From the NCBI GenBank assembly GCA_011777135.1, contig JAABVY010000062.1, positions 1 to 19,852 on the forward strand: a stretch of 19,852 nucleotides of DNA, written 5' to 3'. The notes beneath the pieces were generated by a model, which saw only the letters and a list, made by a program, of their open reading frames with translations, did no database searches and was not told where the DNA came from. A program made the position numbers and the translations under genes. This document shows positions 1-7,979 of the stretch, in pieces (position 1 is the stretch's first letter; every line of letters begins with the position of its first letter). This DNA is from Candidatus Zixiibacteriota bacterium (GTDB taxonomy: Bacteria > Zixibacteria > MSB-5A5 > JAABVY01).

Positions 1-1
1 T

Positions 2-865
2 TATCAGATCACTATCTCTTTCTCGCAGGAAACTCAGTCCGAGAGTCTTACCGATCAAAATACCGGGACTGCAAATGCTCAGTTGACGGGCGAGTTGAAT
101 CTGTTTGAAACCATCAGCGTGACCGAATCCATTGAGGGTGAATATGCCCGCATTATTTGCCGCTTCGACAGCCTGACCGGCACAATCGAAAGTATCGCTG
201 ATGGCGCATCCGCCAGCCTGGAGATATTTTCTGAAAAAGATCATGTCATTATTTATCAGGATGACAGCCTTGTTTCAGAATATACTCCCCAGGGTGGCCC
301 CAACCGCGGTGCGGCTGATTTTTATGAGAAACTCCTGTTTATCGGCGAAGATATCGGCATGCTGGTATACCCGAGCGGTGAAATAATTAACATAACTGAA
401 AATAAGAATCTATGGAATCTCTCGCGGGACCTGCTGGGTTTTCCGGGAGAGGGCTTCCTGGAAATCGTGTTCCCTGAAAACCGATCCCGGTGGGAGGAGA
501 CATTTGAAATCAGCACTCTCGGCGGCTTCGATCTGCAGGATAGTCCCGAACCATTGATAATACAATACCGCATAACTGAGGGCAGAAACAATGTAGAATT
601 CGAGGGAGAGCTTTTTCTACGCCAATTCAATTCTGAGGCTAACGTGGCTGAACTGGAGAATGAACTTAACCTCACATTAAACAATTATCAGGTCAGCAAA
701 TCCGGGTCAGGTTCATTCTCGACGAATGCAGGAACTCTGGAACGGCTCGTATACAGCATCTCTCAGATCGGGGATATTATCCTGAAGGGTAAAAACAGCG
801 AGGAATACAGTATCAGAATGCGCACCGACTTTGAAAGCAGGATAACCTATCAGCTTATTAGATAG
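2..865 (+). CDS. Beta-rich protein of unknown function, 5' truncated
   Basis: The reading frame is open from the first bases of the window to the TAG at 863-865, giving 287 visible residues, so the true start lies outside. A TTG at 83 opens the longest internal candidate, but the frame continues upstream of it without a stop and I see no ribosome binding site, so I treat the gene as partial. The visible protein is acidic and rich in alternating hydrophobic and polar residues, as in beta-sandwich or beta-barrel-like envelope proteins. It has Ser/Thr/Gln-rich stretches, no cysteine after the first few dozen residues except one (IICRF), and no transmembrane helix. I recognise no domain. Cell-envelope location is only an inference from composition, because the signal-peptide region is missing. 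The gene converges with the LOG-family gene, with 5 bases between the two stop codons. Confidence 0.7.
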   Translation, partial: YQITISFSQETQSESLTDQNTGTANAQLTGELNLFETISVTESIEGEYARIICRFDSLTGTIESIADGASASLEIFSEKDHVIIYQDDSLVSEYTPQGGPNRGAADFYEKLLFIGEDIGMLVYPSGEIINITENKNLWNLSRDLLGFPGEGFLEIVFPENRSRWEETFEISTLGGFDLQDSPEPLIIQYRITEGRNNVEFEGELFLRQFNSEANVAELENELNLTLNNYQVSKSGSGSFSTNAGTLERLVYSISQIGDIILKGKNSEEYSIRMRTDFESRITYQLIR

Positions 866-870
866 TTATC

Positions 871-1719
871 TTATGGTCTCTTATAATTATTCTTGTAGTG
901 GTCGGTTATTAGCTCCCAGGCCTCTTCGGCCGTTTCGGCAAACTTGAATAATTCAATGTCCTCGGGATCGATGGTACCTTCCTCCACCAGAGCTTCGAAA
1001 TTGATTATGCCTTCCCAGAACTTCCTTCCGAAGAGAACAATCGGGATCGGCTTAACCACTTTGGTCTGGATCAGAGTCATCGCTTCGAAAAGCTCATCCA
1101 GAGTGCCATATCCACCGGGGAAAATAACCAGGGCACGGGCACGTTTCATGAAATGCATTTTTCGGATGGCGAAATAATGAAACCTGAAGCAGAATTCAGG
1201 AGTGATATAGGGATTTGGATATTGCTCCAGAGGGAGGGTAATATTGAGCCCGATCGAGACTGCGTTGACATCATGAGCGCCGCGGTTGGCCGCCTCCATC
1301 ACACCCGGGCCGCCGCCGGTACATATCACATATTCCCTCAGCACAGGCGACTGCGCAGAACGTGAAACTATAGAAGCAAATTTGCGAGCCTCATCATAAA
1401 AGTGAGATTTTTTCAAGAGATTCTCGGCAATCCTGACCTGGCGAACAAAAGACTTGTTTTCAGGGCTCGCTTCCAGTCTGGCCTTTGCCTCCTGGAGATT
1501 TTTCTCGGCCTGATTTCGAGGCAGCAGACGGGTCCCGCCGAATACCACGATTATTGAGGCTACATTGTTCTTTTCAAGTATAAGCTCCGGTTTATAATAT
1601 TCAAGCATAAGCCTCACCGACCGTAGCTCATCCCTGTTCATCAACTCAATATCTTCATATGCCAGAATATAAGCAGGTGCAGTGTCCCACCAGCGTTGAT
1701 TTTTATCGTCCAGCTTCAT
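871..1719 (-). CDS. LOG-family protein (Rossmann fold, nucleotide-monophosphate ribohydrolase-like)
   Basis: This 282-residue protein carries both signatures of the LOG family (TIGR00730-type, often misannotated as lysine decarboxylase). They are GGGPGVMEAAN at residues 135-145 and PGGYGTLDE at 201-209, with an R-K-M-H-F segment (186-190) between them. LOG and PpnN enzymes cleave the N-glycosidic bond of nucleoside 5'-monophosphates to release a free base and ribose 5-phosphate. In plants and some bacteria this yields cytokinins; in E. coli it serves purine turnover. The protein is longer than the minimal family member of about 190 residues. It has an N-terminal extension (1-55) and a helical, charged insert (about 68-125) after the first Rossmann strand (IIVVFGGTR). 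The ATG start follows GGAG by 5 bases. It lies 32 bases behind the glucan phosphorylase gene, so co-transcription is likely. The exact substrate cannot be read from sequence. Confidence 0.9.
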   Translation of the reverse strand: MKLDDKNQRWWDTAPAYILAYEDIELMNRDELRSVRLMLEYYKPELILEKNNVASIIVVFGGTRLLPRNQAEKNLQEAKARLEASPENKSFVRQVRIAENLLKKSHFYDEARKFASIVSRSAQSPVLREYVICTGGGPGVMEAANRGAHDVNAVSIGLNITLPLEQYPNPYITPEFCFRFHYFAIRKMHFMKRARALVIFPGGYGTLDELFEAMTLIQTKVVKPIPIVLFGRKFWEGIINFEALVEEGTIDPEDIELFKFAETAEEAWELITDHYKNNYKRP

Positions 1720-1751
1720 CTGTTCTCCGCTTCAATTAAAAGTAAAATAAG

Positions 1752-4322
1752 TTAGAGGTTATTATTGGCCCAGGTTACAAGGCCCGGCTCGAACGGATTC
1801 AAAAGCAGTCTGTAATCAGGTAGAACCCTGACGGTAAAACCGTGATTGCCGCTGCCCTTGAAAGAGACACTGACGGAATATCTATGTGTCCCTGAATCAA
1901 AGTCCTCGATCGGATTCATGGAATACTTCTTGGCCTCCACCAGCTCTCCACTGGCATCCAGCCTGCCGATCAGGAGCTGAACATTCACATCAACCGGCTT
2001 TAATTCGCCCAGCATGACAACAGCCTGAACCTCGACCTCGTCGCCCACAGCGAGTGAATTGCTGACATTGTTACTCAACTCCAGTACTTTTATCTGATTC
2101 CACTTGCGGTCAATCTTCCTGTACCATATAGAAAGATCCTTGAGCTCCGCCATACCCCGATTCTCGAGAATCTTGCTCTGCCTGAAGGCAGGCAGATAGT
2201 ATTTTTCTGCATACGTTTTTACCATACGGTTTGTATTGAAACGTGGACACAATCCCTGCATCGAGTCCTTCATCTTGGCAATCCATTTACGCGGCAGGCC
2301 ATCGGCACCACGATCATAAAAGAGCCGCGAAACTTCCTTCTCGAGAAGATCATACAGCGCATTGGCCTCGACCTCATTCTGGTATTCCAGGTTGTCGTAG
2401 ACCTCACCCATTCCGATGCTCCAGCCCGTCTCGCGTGAAAATCCCTCGACCCACCATCCATCCAGGGTGGATATATTGATGCCGCCGTTGAATACCACTT
2501 TCATACCGCTTGTTCCGGAGGCTTCCATCGGCCGTAAGGGATTATTCAACCAGACGTCCACACCCTGCACCAGATAACGGGCCAGATTGATGTCATAATT
2601 TTCCAGGAAGACTATATGTCTCCGGAGCTGCTCATCACGCGCCACATGCACTATCTGCTTTATTAATTCTTTGCCCTCATTATCCCTGGGATGCGCCTTG
2701 CCGGCAAATATTATCTGTATGGGACGGGCGCGATTGCATAGAATCTTCTTGAGCCTTTCGATATCTCTCAAAATCAACGTGCCGCGTTTATAGGCTGCAA
2801 ACCTGCGGGCAAAGCCGATTGTAAGGATGTCGGGATTTAGAGCTTCAAGAGCGGCATCCAACTCAGAGGACAAAGCTCCCCGCCTCTCGAGTTGCTTTCT
2901 CAATGTTCTGCGGGCAAATGCTATCAGCCTCTCTCGCCTTCTTTCATGAGTTTGCCAGAGTTCCTCATCAGGAATCTGGTCAACTCTCTTCCAGACCGAT
3001 TGATCAGCAGGTTTATTCACCCAGTTCGGTCCCAGGTATCGATCATAAAGGGTGGCCATCTCATGCGATATCCATGACCTCGTGTGCGCACCATTGGTGA
3101 TATGCGAAATGGGTACTTCCTCGGCAGGAATATTTTTCCAGGCCAGCTGAAACATACGCCGTGAGATTATGCCATGCAGCTCCGAAACTCCATTGACAAA
3201 AGAGGCGCATTTGATCGCCAGAAGAGCCATATTGAAGGGTGCAATCTGCTGGGGGGCCTCGAGCCGGCCAAGTTCCAGGAATTCCCTGAAAGTCAGGTGC
3301 AGCCGGGGCACATAATTGGAAAAATATTTTTCGATCAAGTCCGGGAGAAATTCATCAATGCCCGCAGGCACCGGAGTGTGCGTCGTAAAAATATTCGACT
3401 GCCTGACCTTCAAATAAGCTTCATGAAAATCCAAGTTATCGGTCTCTATTGCCCGGGCGATTCGCTCCAGAGCAAGGAACGCGCTGTGGCCCTCATTCAT
3501 GTGATAGACAATTGGCTGAATGCCAAGCGCCTCGAGCGCCCTGATGCCCCCGATTCCCAGAAGCAGCTCCTGCTGCATTCTGTTTTCCTTATCCCCACCG
3601 TACAGCTGATTAGTGATTTTACGGTCATGGAGATTATTCTCGCTGATATTGCTGTCCAGCATGAAGACAGATACCCTGCCCACCTTCACTTCCCATATCT
3701 GGGCGAAAACTTTGCGGCCCGGAAAATCCAGGCTTATCTTTATCGGCTTGCCCTCTTCATCCTGCATCAACTGAAGCGGCAGATTATAAAAATCGTTATT
3801 GGGATAGAATTCTTGCTGCCAGCCATCCTTATTGAGATACTGTTGAAAATATCCCTGTTGATAAAGAAGCCCGATTCCCACCAAGGGCAATCCCAGTTCG
3901 CTTGCCGACTTTATATGGTCGCCGGCCAGTATCCCCAAACCGCCGGAATATATCGGGAGACATTCTGTAAATCCGTATTCCATTGAGAAATAGGCGATCA
4001 GCGGTTTTGATTCCTTGAAATGATTTCTGGAAAACCAGGTGTCTTCTTTCAGATAACCGGATAGATTTTGATATACACGATCGAGCTGGGCGATATAGCC
4101 GTCATCTTTGGCCAGATTCTCCATCCTGTCCTGGCTGACTTCACCCAGAAGCGCTACAGGATTATGATGGCATTCATCCCATAAATCCCGGTCAAGTCTT
4201 TGAAACAACCGGATCGCATCGTCATTCCATGTCCACCAAAGATTATTGGCGATTTCTCTAAGTCTTGTCAGTTCCTCGGGGAGTTTCGGTGTTACCCTGA
4301 AAGATCTTAACGCCTTAACCAT
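1752..4322 (-). CDS. glgP: Alpha-glucan phosphorylase (GT35, DUF3417-containing type)
   Basis: This pyridoxal-phosphate enzyme cleaves alpha-1,4-glucans with phosphate to give glucose 1-phosphate, mobilising glycogen or maltodextrin in the cytoplasm. The chosen start gives 856 residues, usual for the TIGR02094 branch found in Thermotoga, Thermus and mycobacteria rather than the E. coli GlgP/MalP branch. Residues about 7-100 form the DUF3417 N-terminal domain (LWWTWNDDA). Catalytic-domain motifs follow: YFSMEYG, IYSGGLGILAGDH, HMNEGHSAF and FTTHTPVPAG. The PLP signature is EASGTSGMK with the Schiff-base lysine near residue 608, followed by NGGINISTLDGWWVE. A C-terminal beta-rich segment of about 100 residues ends in NPFEPGLVTWA. 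The frame extends 13 codons upstream (ATG at 4361), but the ATG at 4322 sits 5 bases after GGAG and begins with the MVKALRSF usual for the family. It lies downstream of pckA and upstream of the LOG-family gene. Confidence 0.95.
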   Translation of the reverse strand: MVKALRSFRVTPKLPEELTRLREIANNLWWTWNDDAIRLFQRLDRDLWDECHHNPVALLGEVSQDRMENLAKDDGYIAQLDRVYQNLSGYLKEDTWFSRNHFKESKPLIAYFSMEYGFTECLPIYSGGLGILAGDHIKSASELGLPLVGIGLLYQQGYFQQYLNKDGWQQEFYPNNDFYNLPLQLMQDEEGKPIKISLDFPGRKVFAQIWEVKVGRVSVFMLDSNISENNLHDRKITNQLYGGDKENRMQQELLLGIGGIRALEALGIQPIVYHMNEGHSAFLALERIARAIETDNLDFHEAYLKVRQSNIFTTHTPVPAGIDEFLPDLIEKYFSNYVPRLHLTFREFLELGRLEAPQQIAPFNMALLAIKCASFVNGVSELHGIISRRMFQLAWKNIPAEEVPISHITNGAHTRSWISHEMATLYDRYLGPNWVNKPADQSVWKRVDQIPDEELWQTHERRRERLIAFARRTLRKQLERRGALSSELDAALEALNPDILTIGFARRFAAYKRGTLILRDIERLKKILCNRARPIQIIFAGKAHPRDNEGKELIKQIVHVARDEQLRRHIVFLENYDINLARYLVQGVDVWLNNPLRPMEASGTSGMKVVFNGGINISTLDGWWVEGFSRETGWSIGMGEVYDNLEYQNEVEANALYDLLEKEVSRLFYDRGADGLPRKWIAKMKDSMQGLCPRFNTNRMVKTYAEKYYLPAFRQSKILENRGMAELKDLSIWYRKIDRKWNQIKVLELSNNVSNSLAVGDEVEVQAVVMLGELKPVDVNVQLLIGRLDASGELVEAKKYSMNPIEDFDSGTHRYSVSVSFKGSGNHGFTVRVLPDYRLLLNPFEPGLVTWANNNL

Positions 4323-4388
4323 CTCATCTCCATTTTTAGTCCTATTCAATAAGAACGGCAAAAAAGCTCAAAATTTGAACAGAAATAA

Positions 4389-5990
4389 CTAAATATTTGG
4401 GCCTTCTTTTTCGACCTCGGCCGGAACCTCGTCCGCGTATTCTTTAAAATTCTTTATGAATCGTTCGGCCAGATCCTTGGCCTTCTTGTCGTAATCATCG
4501 GGATTATCCCAGGTTTGTTTGGGATCCAGAATCTCCGAGGGAACACCACTGCACTCCTTGGGCACTTCAAAGCCGAAAACCGGATCCTTCTGATATTCCG
4601 CCGAATCGAGTTCCCCGCTTAACGCCGCTTTGAGGACAGCACGACTGTGCTTGATCTTCATCCTCTCGCCAACACCATACGGTCCTCCTGTCCAGCCGGT
4701 ATTGACCAGCCAGATTTTGGCATTGTGCTTCTCAATCTTCTTGGCCAGGAGCGTAGCGTATTCGTATGGATGAAGAACCATAAAGGGAGCCCCGAAACAG
4801 GCCGAGAAGGTAGCTTTAGGTTCCTTTCCGAGGCCTTTCTCGGTTCCCCCGATTTTGGATGTATATCCGGAGATGAAATGATACATTGCCTGTTCGGGCG
4901 TGAGGCGTGCGATTGGAGGCATAATCCCGAAAGCATCGGTCGTGAGAAAGAATATATTCTCCGGATGACCGCCCATACCGTCACGAACCGCGCTTTCAAT
5001 ATGAGTTATCGGATACGAAGCCCGTGTATTTTCAGTCAATTCATCGCTGTCCAGATCGACTCTTCGGGTGTCGAAGTCAAGAGCCACATTTTCGAGAATC
5101 GTACCGAATTTCCTGGTAGTCTGGTGAATATCAGGTTCCGATTCGGCTGACAGCCCGATTACTTTGGCGTAACATCCACCCTCAAAATTGAAGACACCGT
5201 CATCACTCCAGCCATGTTCATCATCTCCGATCAGGCGCCTTTCCGGATCGGTCGAGAGAGTTGTCTTGCCAGTACCCGAAAGCCCGAAGAACAGGGCACT
5301 ATCGCCATCCTTGCCTATATTGGCGGAGCAATGCATGGATAGCACATCGGCCTGGGGCAGAATGAAATTCAAGGCGGTGAAGACAGACTTCTTGATCTCG
5401 CCCGCATAATGTGAGCCCCCTATCAGAACCAGCTTCTGTCCCAGGTGCAGAATTATAAATGCTTCCGAATTAGTATTATCATATTGAGGGTTGGCATGCA
5501 GATGAGGAACATGCAGGATTGTGAATTCCGGCTTGAAATTCTCTTTCTCATCATCATTGAGACGAATAAACATATTTCGTACAAAGAGATTGTGCCAGGC
5601 GTCCTGGGTTATGACCCGCACTGCCATGCGATAGTTCTTGTCCGCGCCGGCATAAACATCCTGGACATATAGATCGCGGCCCTGAATATAGGCCAGGATC
5701 TTTCTGCGCAAAGATTCAAAGTCATTTTCATCAAATGCTTTGTTTACTTTGCCCCACCAGACTTTGTCCTCCGAGGTTTTTTCTCTTACGATGAACTTAT
5801 CATTGGCCGCCCGGGCAGTGTAATAACCTGTCCTTACTACTAAAGGTCCAAGATGTGCGAGTATTCCTTCGCCCCTTTTTAAGGCGTGCTCATAAAGAGC
5901 GGGGGTGCTTAAATTACAATAGATGTTGCCTGTATTGTCTAATCCAATGTCACATAATTGACTTTCTACCTGTACATGCGCTTCAGCCAT
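4389..5990 (-). CDS. pckA: Phosphoenolpyruvate carboxykinase (ATP)
   Basis: This enzyme interconverts oxaloacetate plus ATP with phosphoenolpyruvate, CO2 and ADP. It is the first committed step of gluconeogenesis, or anaplerotic CO2 fixation in some fermenters. The 533 residues match the usual length of the ATP-dependent family. Diagnostic segments are GGSHYAGEIKKS (191-202), MHCSANIG (219-226), the P-loop kinase-1a motif GLSGTGKTT (236-244) and the kinase-2 metal site LIGDDEHGW (253-261). The ATP-type P-loop and length argue against the GTP-dependent enzyme. The ATG start is 4 bases behind GGGAGG. It is the first gene of a leftward group with glucan phosphorylase and the LOG-family gene, and the gap to the phosphorylase start is about 66 bases. 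The 238-base region upstream must hold its promoter, but I could not assign hexamers with normal spacing. Confidence 0.97.
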   Translation of the reverse strand: MAEAHVQVESQLCDIGLDNTGNIYCNLSTPALYEHALKRGEGILAHLGPLVVRTGYYTARAANDKFIVREKTSEDKVWWGKVNKAFDENDFESLRRKILAYIQGRDLYVQDVYAGADKNYRMAVRVITQDAWHNLFVRNMFIRLNDDEKENFKPEFTILHVPHLHANPQYDNTNSEAFIILHLGQKLVLIGGSHYAGEIKKSVFTALNFILPQADVLSMHCSANIGKDGDSALFFGLSGTGKTTLSTDPERRLIGDDEHGWSDDGVFNFEGGCYAKVIGLSAESEPDIHQTTRKFGTILENVALDFDTRRVDLDSDELTENTRASYPITHIESAVRDGMGGHPENIFFLTTDAFGIMPPIARLTPEQAMYHFISGYTSKIGGTEKGLGKEPKATFSACFGAPFMVLHPYEYATLLAKKIEKHNAKIWLVNTGWTGGPYGVGERMKIKHSRAVLKAALSGELDSAEYQKDPVFGFEVPKECSGVPSEILDPKQTWDNPDDYDKKAKDLAERFIKNFKEYADEVPAEVEKEGPNI

Positions 5991-6173
5991 TCAGCCTCCC
6001 TGCTTCTAATGATTTCTCTGATTATCTAAATTGCTGTTCAATATAACATTCCCTAAGTCAATATGTTTCCGGCAAATAATATCGAAAGCATCCAGACATC
6101 CGACCTATGGGGAAGATCGATATCTGGTCTTAAAGCAATTTATTGAATTTATCGGCCGAAGCATGGTTAGTCT

Positions 6174-6210
6174 ACAAAAAAATACCGCCCCAGAAAATGG
6201 GACGGTATTT
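6174..6210 (-). terminator. Rho-independent terminator of the disulfide oxidoreductase gene
   Basis: Arms AAATACCGCCCC (6180-6191) and GGGACGGTATTT (6199-6210) pair at 11 of 12 positions around the loop AGAAAAT. On the minus strand the stem is followed by a run of seven T (complement of the A run near 6176-6182). It lies 18 bases past the stop codon of the leftward oxidoreductase gene, the expected place for its terminator, and it separates that gene from pckA. Confidence 0.85.
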
Positions 6211-6228
6211 ATCCAGGTTGGGAGGACA

Positions 6229-6870
6229 TTATGCGTTTGCTTCCAAGATTTTCTCCAAATATTCTCTCTCACCCAGAGCTCCAACAAAATCTATATTCTC
6301 GTTAATTACTACCTTGGGGACACTCATAACCTGATATTTCCTGGCCAGCTCAGGGAATTCCGAGACCTCAACCATATCCGCCTTAATCCTGCCGGAATAC
6401 ATGGCAAAATTCTGCGCGGTTTTCACTGCACCGGGACAATGCGGACAGGTAGGAGTAACAAAGACCTGAACATGTATATCCTTTTGTATCTTGTCCAGAT
6501 CTTCCCTGATGATACCCGGCAGACCGATCTCACCTTTGGAGACATTATACATAGCGTTCAAAAGTGAATTGAACTCATATCCGGATGGCACACCGTAGAA
6601 TCTGATTCCATAGTCTTTTTCACCCTCGATCACCAGAGCCGGCACCTTATCAATTGCGTATTTTTTGACCTGCTCTTCATCTTTATCATAATCATAGATA
6701 GTCAATTTGATTTTATCGGAAAGCTCTTTAACCTCTTCAAGAAGCTCCTGAGCTACTCCACAGGTTTCACAATCATTATCCTTCTTGAAATAGATGAATT
6801 TGACCTCGCCCGAATATTCCGCAAACTGTCTTTTCAGTATTTCAGCATCATTTTCCTGTATAAACTTCAT
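6229..6870 (-). CDS. Protein disulfide oxidoreductase, two thioredoxin folds (glutaredoxin-like)
   Basis: This 213-residue cytoplasmic protein has two tandem thioredoxin-like units, the architecture of the archaeal and thermophile PDO family (TIGR02187-like). The N-unit has active site C34-E-T-C37 with a cis-proline in DKVPALV (P77). The C-unit has C142-P-H-C145 with a cis-proline in MSVPKVV (P185). CPHC in the C-unit is the typical dithiol of PDO and AhpF-N-like proteins. By family it would reduce or isomerise protein disulfides, or pass electrons from a thioredoxin-reductase-like flavoprotein to peroxiredoxins. I see no signal peptide. The ATG is 9 bases after a perfect AGGAGG, so high expression is plausible. 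It stands alone between its own terminator and the phosphatase gene, with no reductase or peroxiredoxin next to it. Confidence 0.9.
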   Translation of the reverse strand: MKFIQENDAEILKRQFAEYSGEVKFIYFKKDNDCETCGVAQELLEEVKELSDKIKLTIYDYDKDEEQVKKYAIDKVPALVIEGEKDYGIRFYGVPSGYEFNSLLNAMYNVSKGEIGLPGIIREDLDKIQKDIHVQVFVTPTCPHCPGAVKTAQNFAMYSGRIKADMVEVSEFPELARKYQVMSVPKVVINENIDFVGALGEREYLEKILEANA

Positions 6871-6977
6871 TTCTAATTTCCTCCTAACACACTTATTTAA
6901 TGGTTTAGATCGATAATCCCGTAAAATGATTCAAATAAAGTGACAATATTTCCCCTCTTTTTTAAAGCGATCGGAAT

Positions 6978-7748
6978 TCAGTGACTATGATGAATTCTAT
7001 CAAGGACTTTCTTCAGCCTGTCAGGATAGGTAACCACAACCGGCTCGGGGATATCGTTTGATTCCACAATACCTGAAAGATTCAGTCCTTGGCCCTCCAG
7101 ATCGAACATCCGGGCTCCGGTGGTTTCCGCAATCGCTTCAGCAGCAGCAAGATCCCAGACAGCATAGCTGCACAGCAGAGCGGCATAGGCGGCGTCTCTG
7201 GCCACCTGCAGGATATGATAGCAGGTTGAGCCAAAGGACCTCGATTTCATCTTCAACTGCACACCACAGCTATTGAAGAGATCTGAGGGAACACAAACAA
7301 AGCTTTCAGAGCGCACCTCCTCCTTTTCAGAAAGAGTATTCAAAAGATCTCCGTTTAAGTAAGCCTGATTATCGGAATTGTGGTAGAAATGCTGATCCAC
7401 ATATGGAAAATAGACCGAGGCCATATAAGGCCGGTAGTTTTTGTAAAGCCCGGCAGAAATGCCCCAAACCGGGAGGCCTTTGCTGTAGCTTGAAGTTCCA
7501 TCGATCGGATCCACTATCCATAGAAATTCGGGATTGCCGCTGACAGGCTTCCCGGCGCTCTCTTCCCCCAAAAACTGGCTGCCCGATATCAATTGGGTCA
7601 ATTCTTCATATAGAAATTTCTCAATGGCAAGATCGGCCTCGGTTATGATGCTATTGTCGTCTTTATAATCTATTGTCACCCGTCCAAAATAGTCCAGCGC
7701 GATTTTGCCCGCCTCTTTTACCAGCTTGTTTAGATCTTCCATCTGCAT
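6978..7748 (-). CDS. Inositol monophosphatase family protein
   Basis: This Mg2+-dependent, Li+-sensitive-type phosphatase family includes inositol-1-phosphatase, fructose-1,6-bisphosphatase class IV, CysQ and histidinol phosphatase. The 256-residue length is usual. Metal and substrate motifs are in order: GEES (E62, E63), WIVDPIDGTSSYSKG (D80, D83, G84, T85) and the C-terminal WDLAAAEAI (D199). The start is the ATG at 7748, ten bases behind AAGGGAAG; a second in-frame ATG lies two codons in. Substrate specificity cannot be read from these motifs. Its location upstream of the oxidoreductase and divergent from the Lon gene gives no pathway hint. The 228 bases to the divergent Lon gene must hold its promoter, which I could not place. 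Confidence 0.9.
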   Translation of the reverse strand: MQMEDLNKLVKEAGKIALDYFGRVTIDYKDDNSIITEADLAIEKFLYEELTQLISGSQFLGEESAGKPVSGNPEFLWIVDPIDGTSSYSKGLPVWGISAGLYKNYRPYMASVYFPYVDQHFYHNSDNQAYLNGDLLNTLSEKEEVRSESFVCVPSDLFNSCGVQLKMKSRSFGSTCYHILQVARDAAYAALLCSYAVWDLAAAEAIAETTGARMFDLEGQGLNLSGIVESNDIPEPVVVTYPDRLKKVLDRIHHSH

Positions 7749-7916
7749 GTCTTAAATGCTTCCCTTTCTGATTAATATAATTTAATGCGCAATAATACAT
7801 AAAACTGCCTGATATTCCAATTTCAAATAATTTACATGTCCTTATTTTTCTCTTTGCACAAAGATCAATAAAGTCTGCTATTATAATGAAGCATGATGAT
7901 AATTCCAATTTAGTCT

Positions 7917-7945
7917 TTGTAAAAATGAACATGATCGCCTATAAT
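7917..7945 (+). promoter_or_regulatory. Sigma70-like promoter of the Lon-family gene
   Basis: A TTGTAA -35 (7917-7922, 4 of 6 consensus) is followed after exactly 17 bases by a perfect TATAAT -10 (7940-7945). Transcription would start near 7952, leaving a leader of about 25 bases that holds the AAGGAG ribosome binding site at 7969-7974. No heat-shock inverted repeat is evident beside it. Confidence 0.6.
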
Positions 7946-7979
7946 ATGTTCTTGGTAATATAAAAGATAAGGAGTTATG

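Noticed and set aside
866..900. Hairpin AGATA-GT-TATCT between the convergent gene ends
   Set aside because: The loop is too short and no T tract follows in either direction, so it is not supported as a terminator.
3174..3986. Open frame of 270 codons on the plus strand
   Set aside because: It lies wholly antisense within the glucan phosphorylase gene, whose protein is unmistakable. The antisense product has no recognisable motif.
4362..4388. AT palindrome TCAAAATTTGA with a T run, read leftward after pckA
   Set aside because: The stem is only three to five A-T-rich pairs with almost no loop, too weak for an intrinsic terminator.
6031..6567. Open frame of 178 codons on the plus strand
   Set aside because: It runs through the terminator and antisense to the disulfide oxidoreductase, with no domain and no ribosome binding site of note.
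7663..7932. Open frame of 89 codons on the minus strand upstream of the phosphatase
   Set aside because: It overlaps the phosphatase start in another frame and the promoter region of the Lon gene, and the product is low-complexity and unlike any protein I know.
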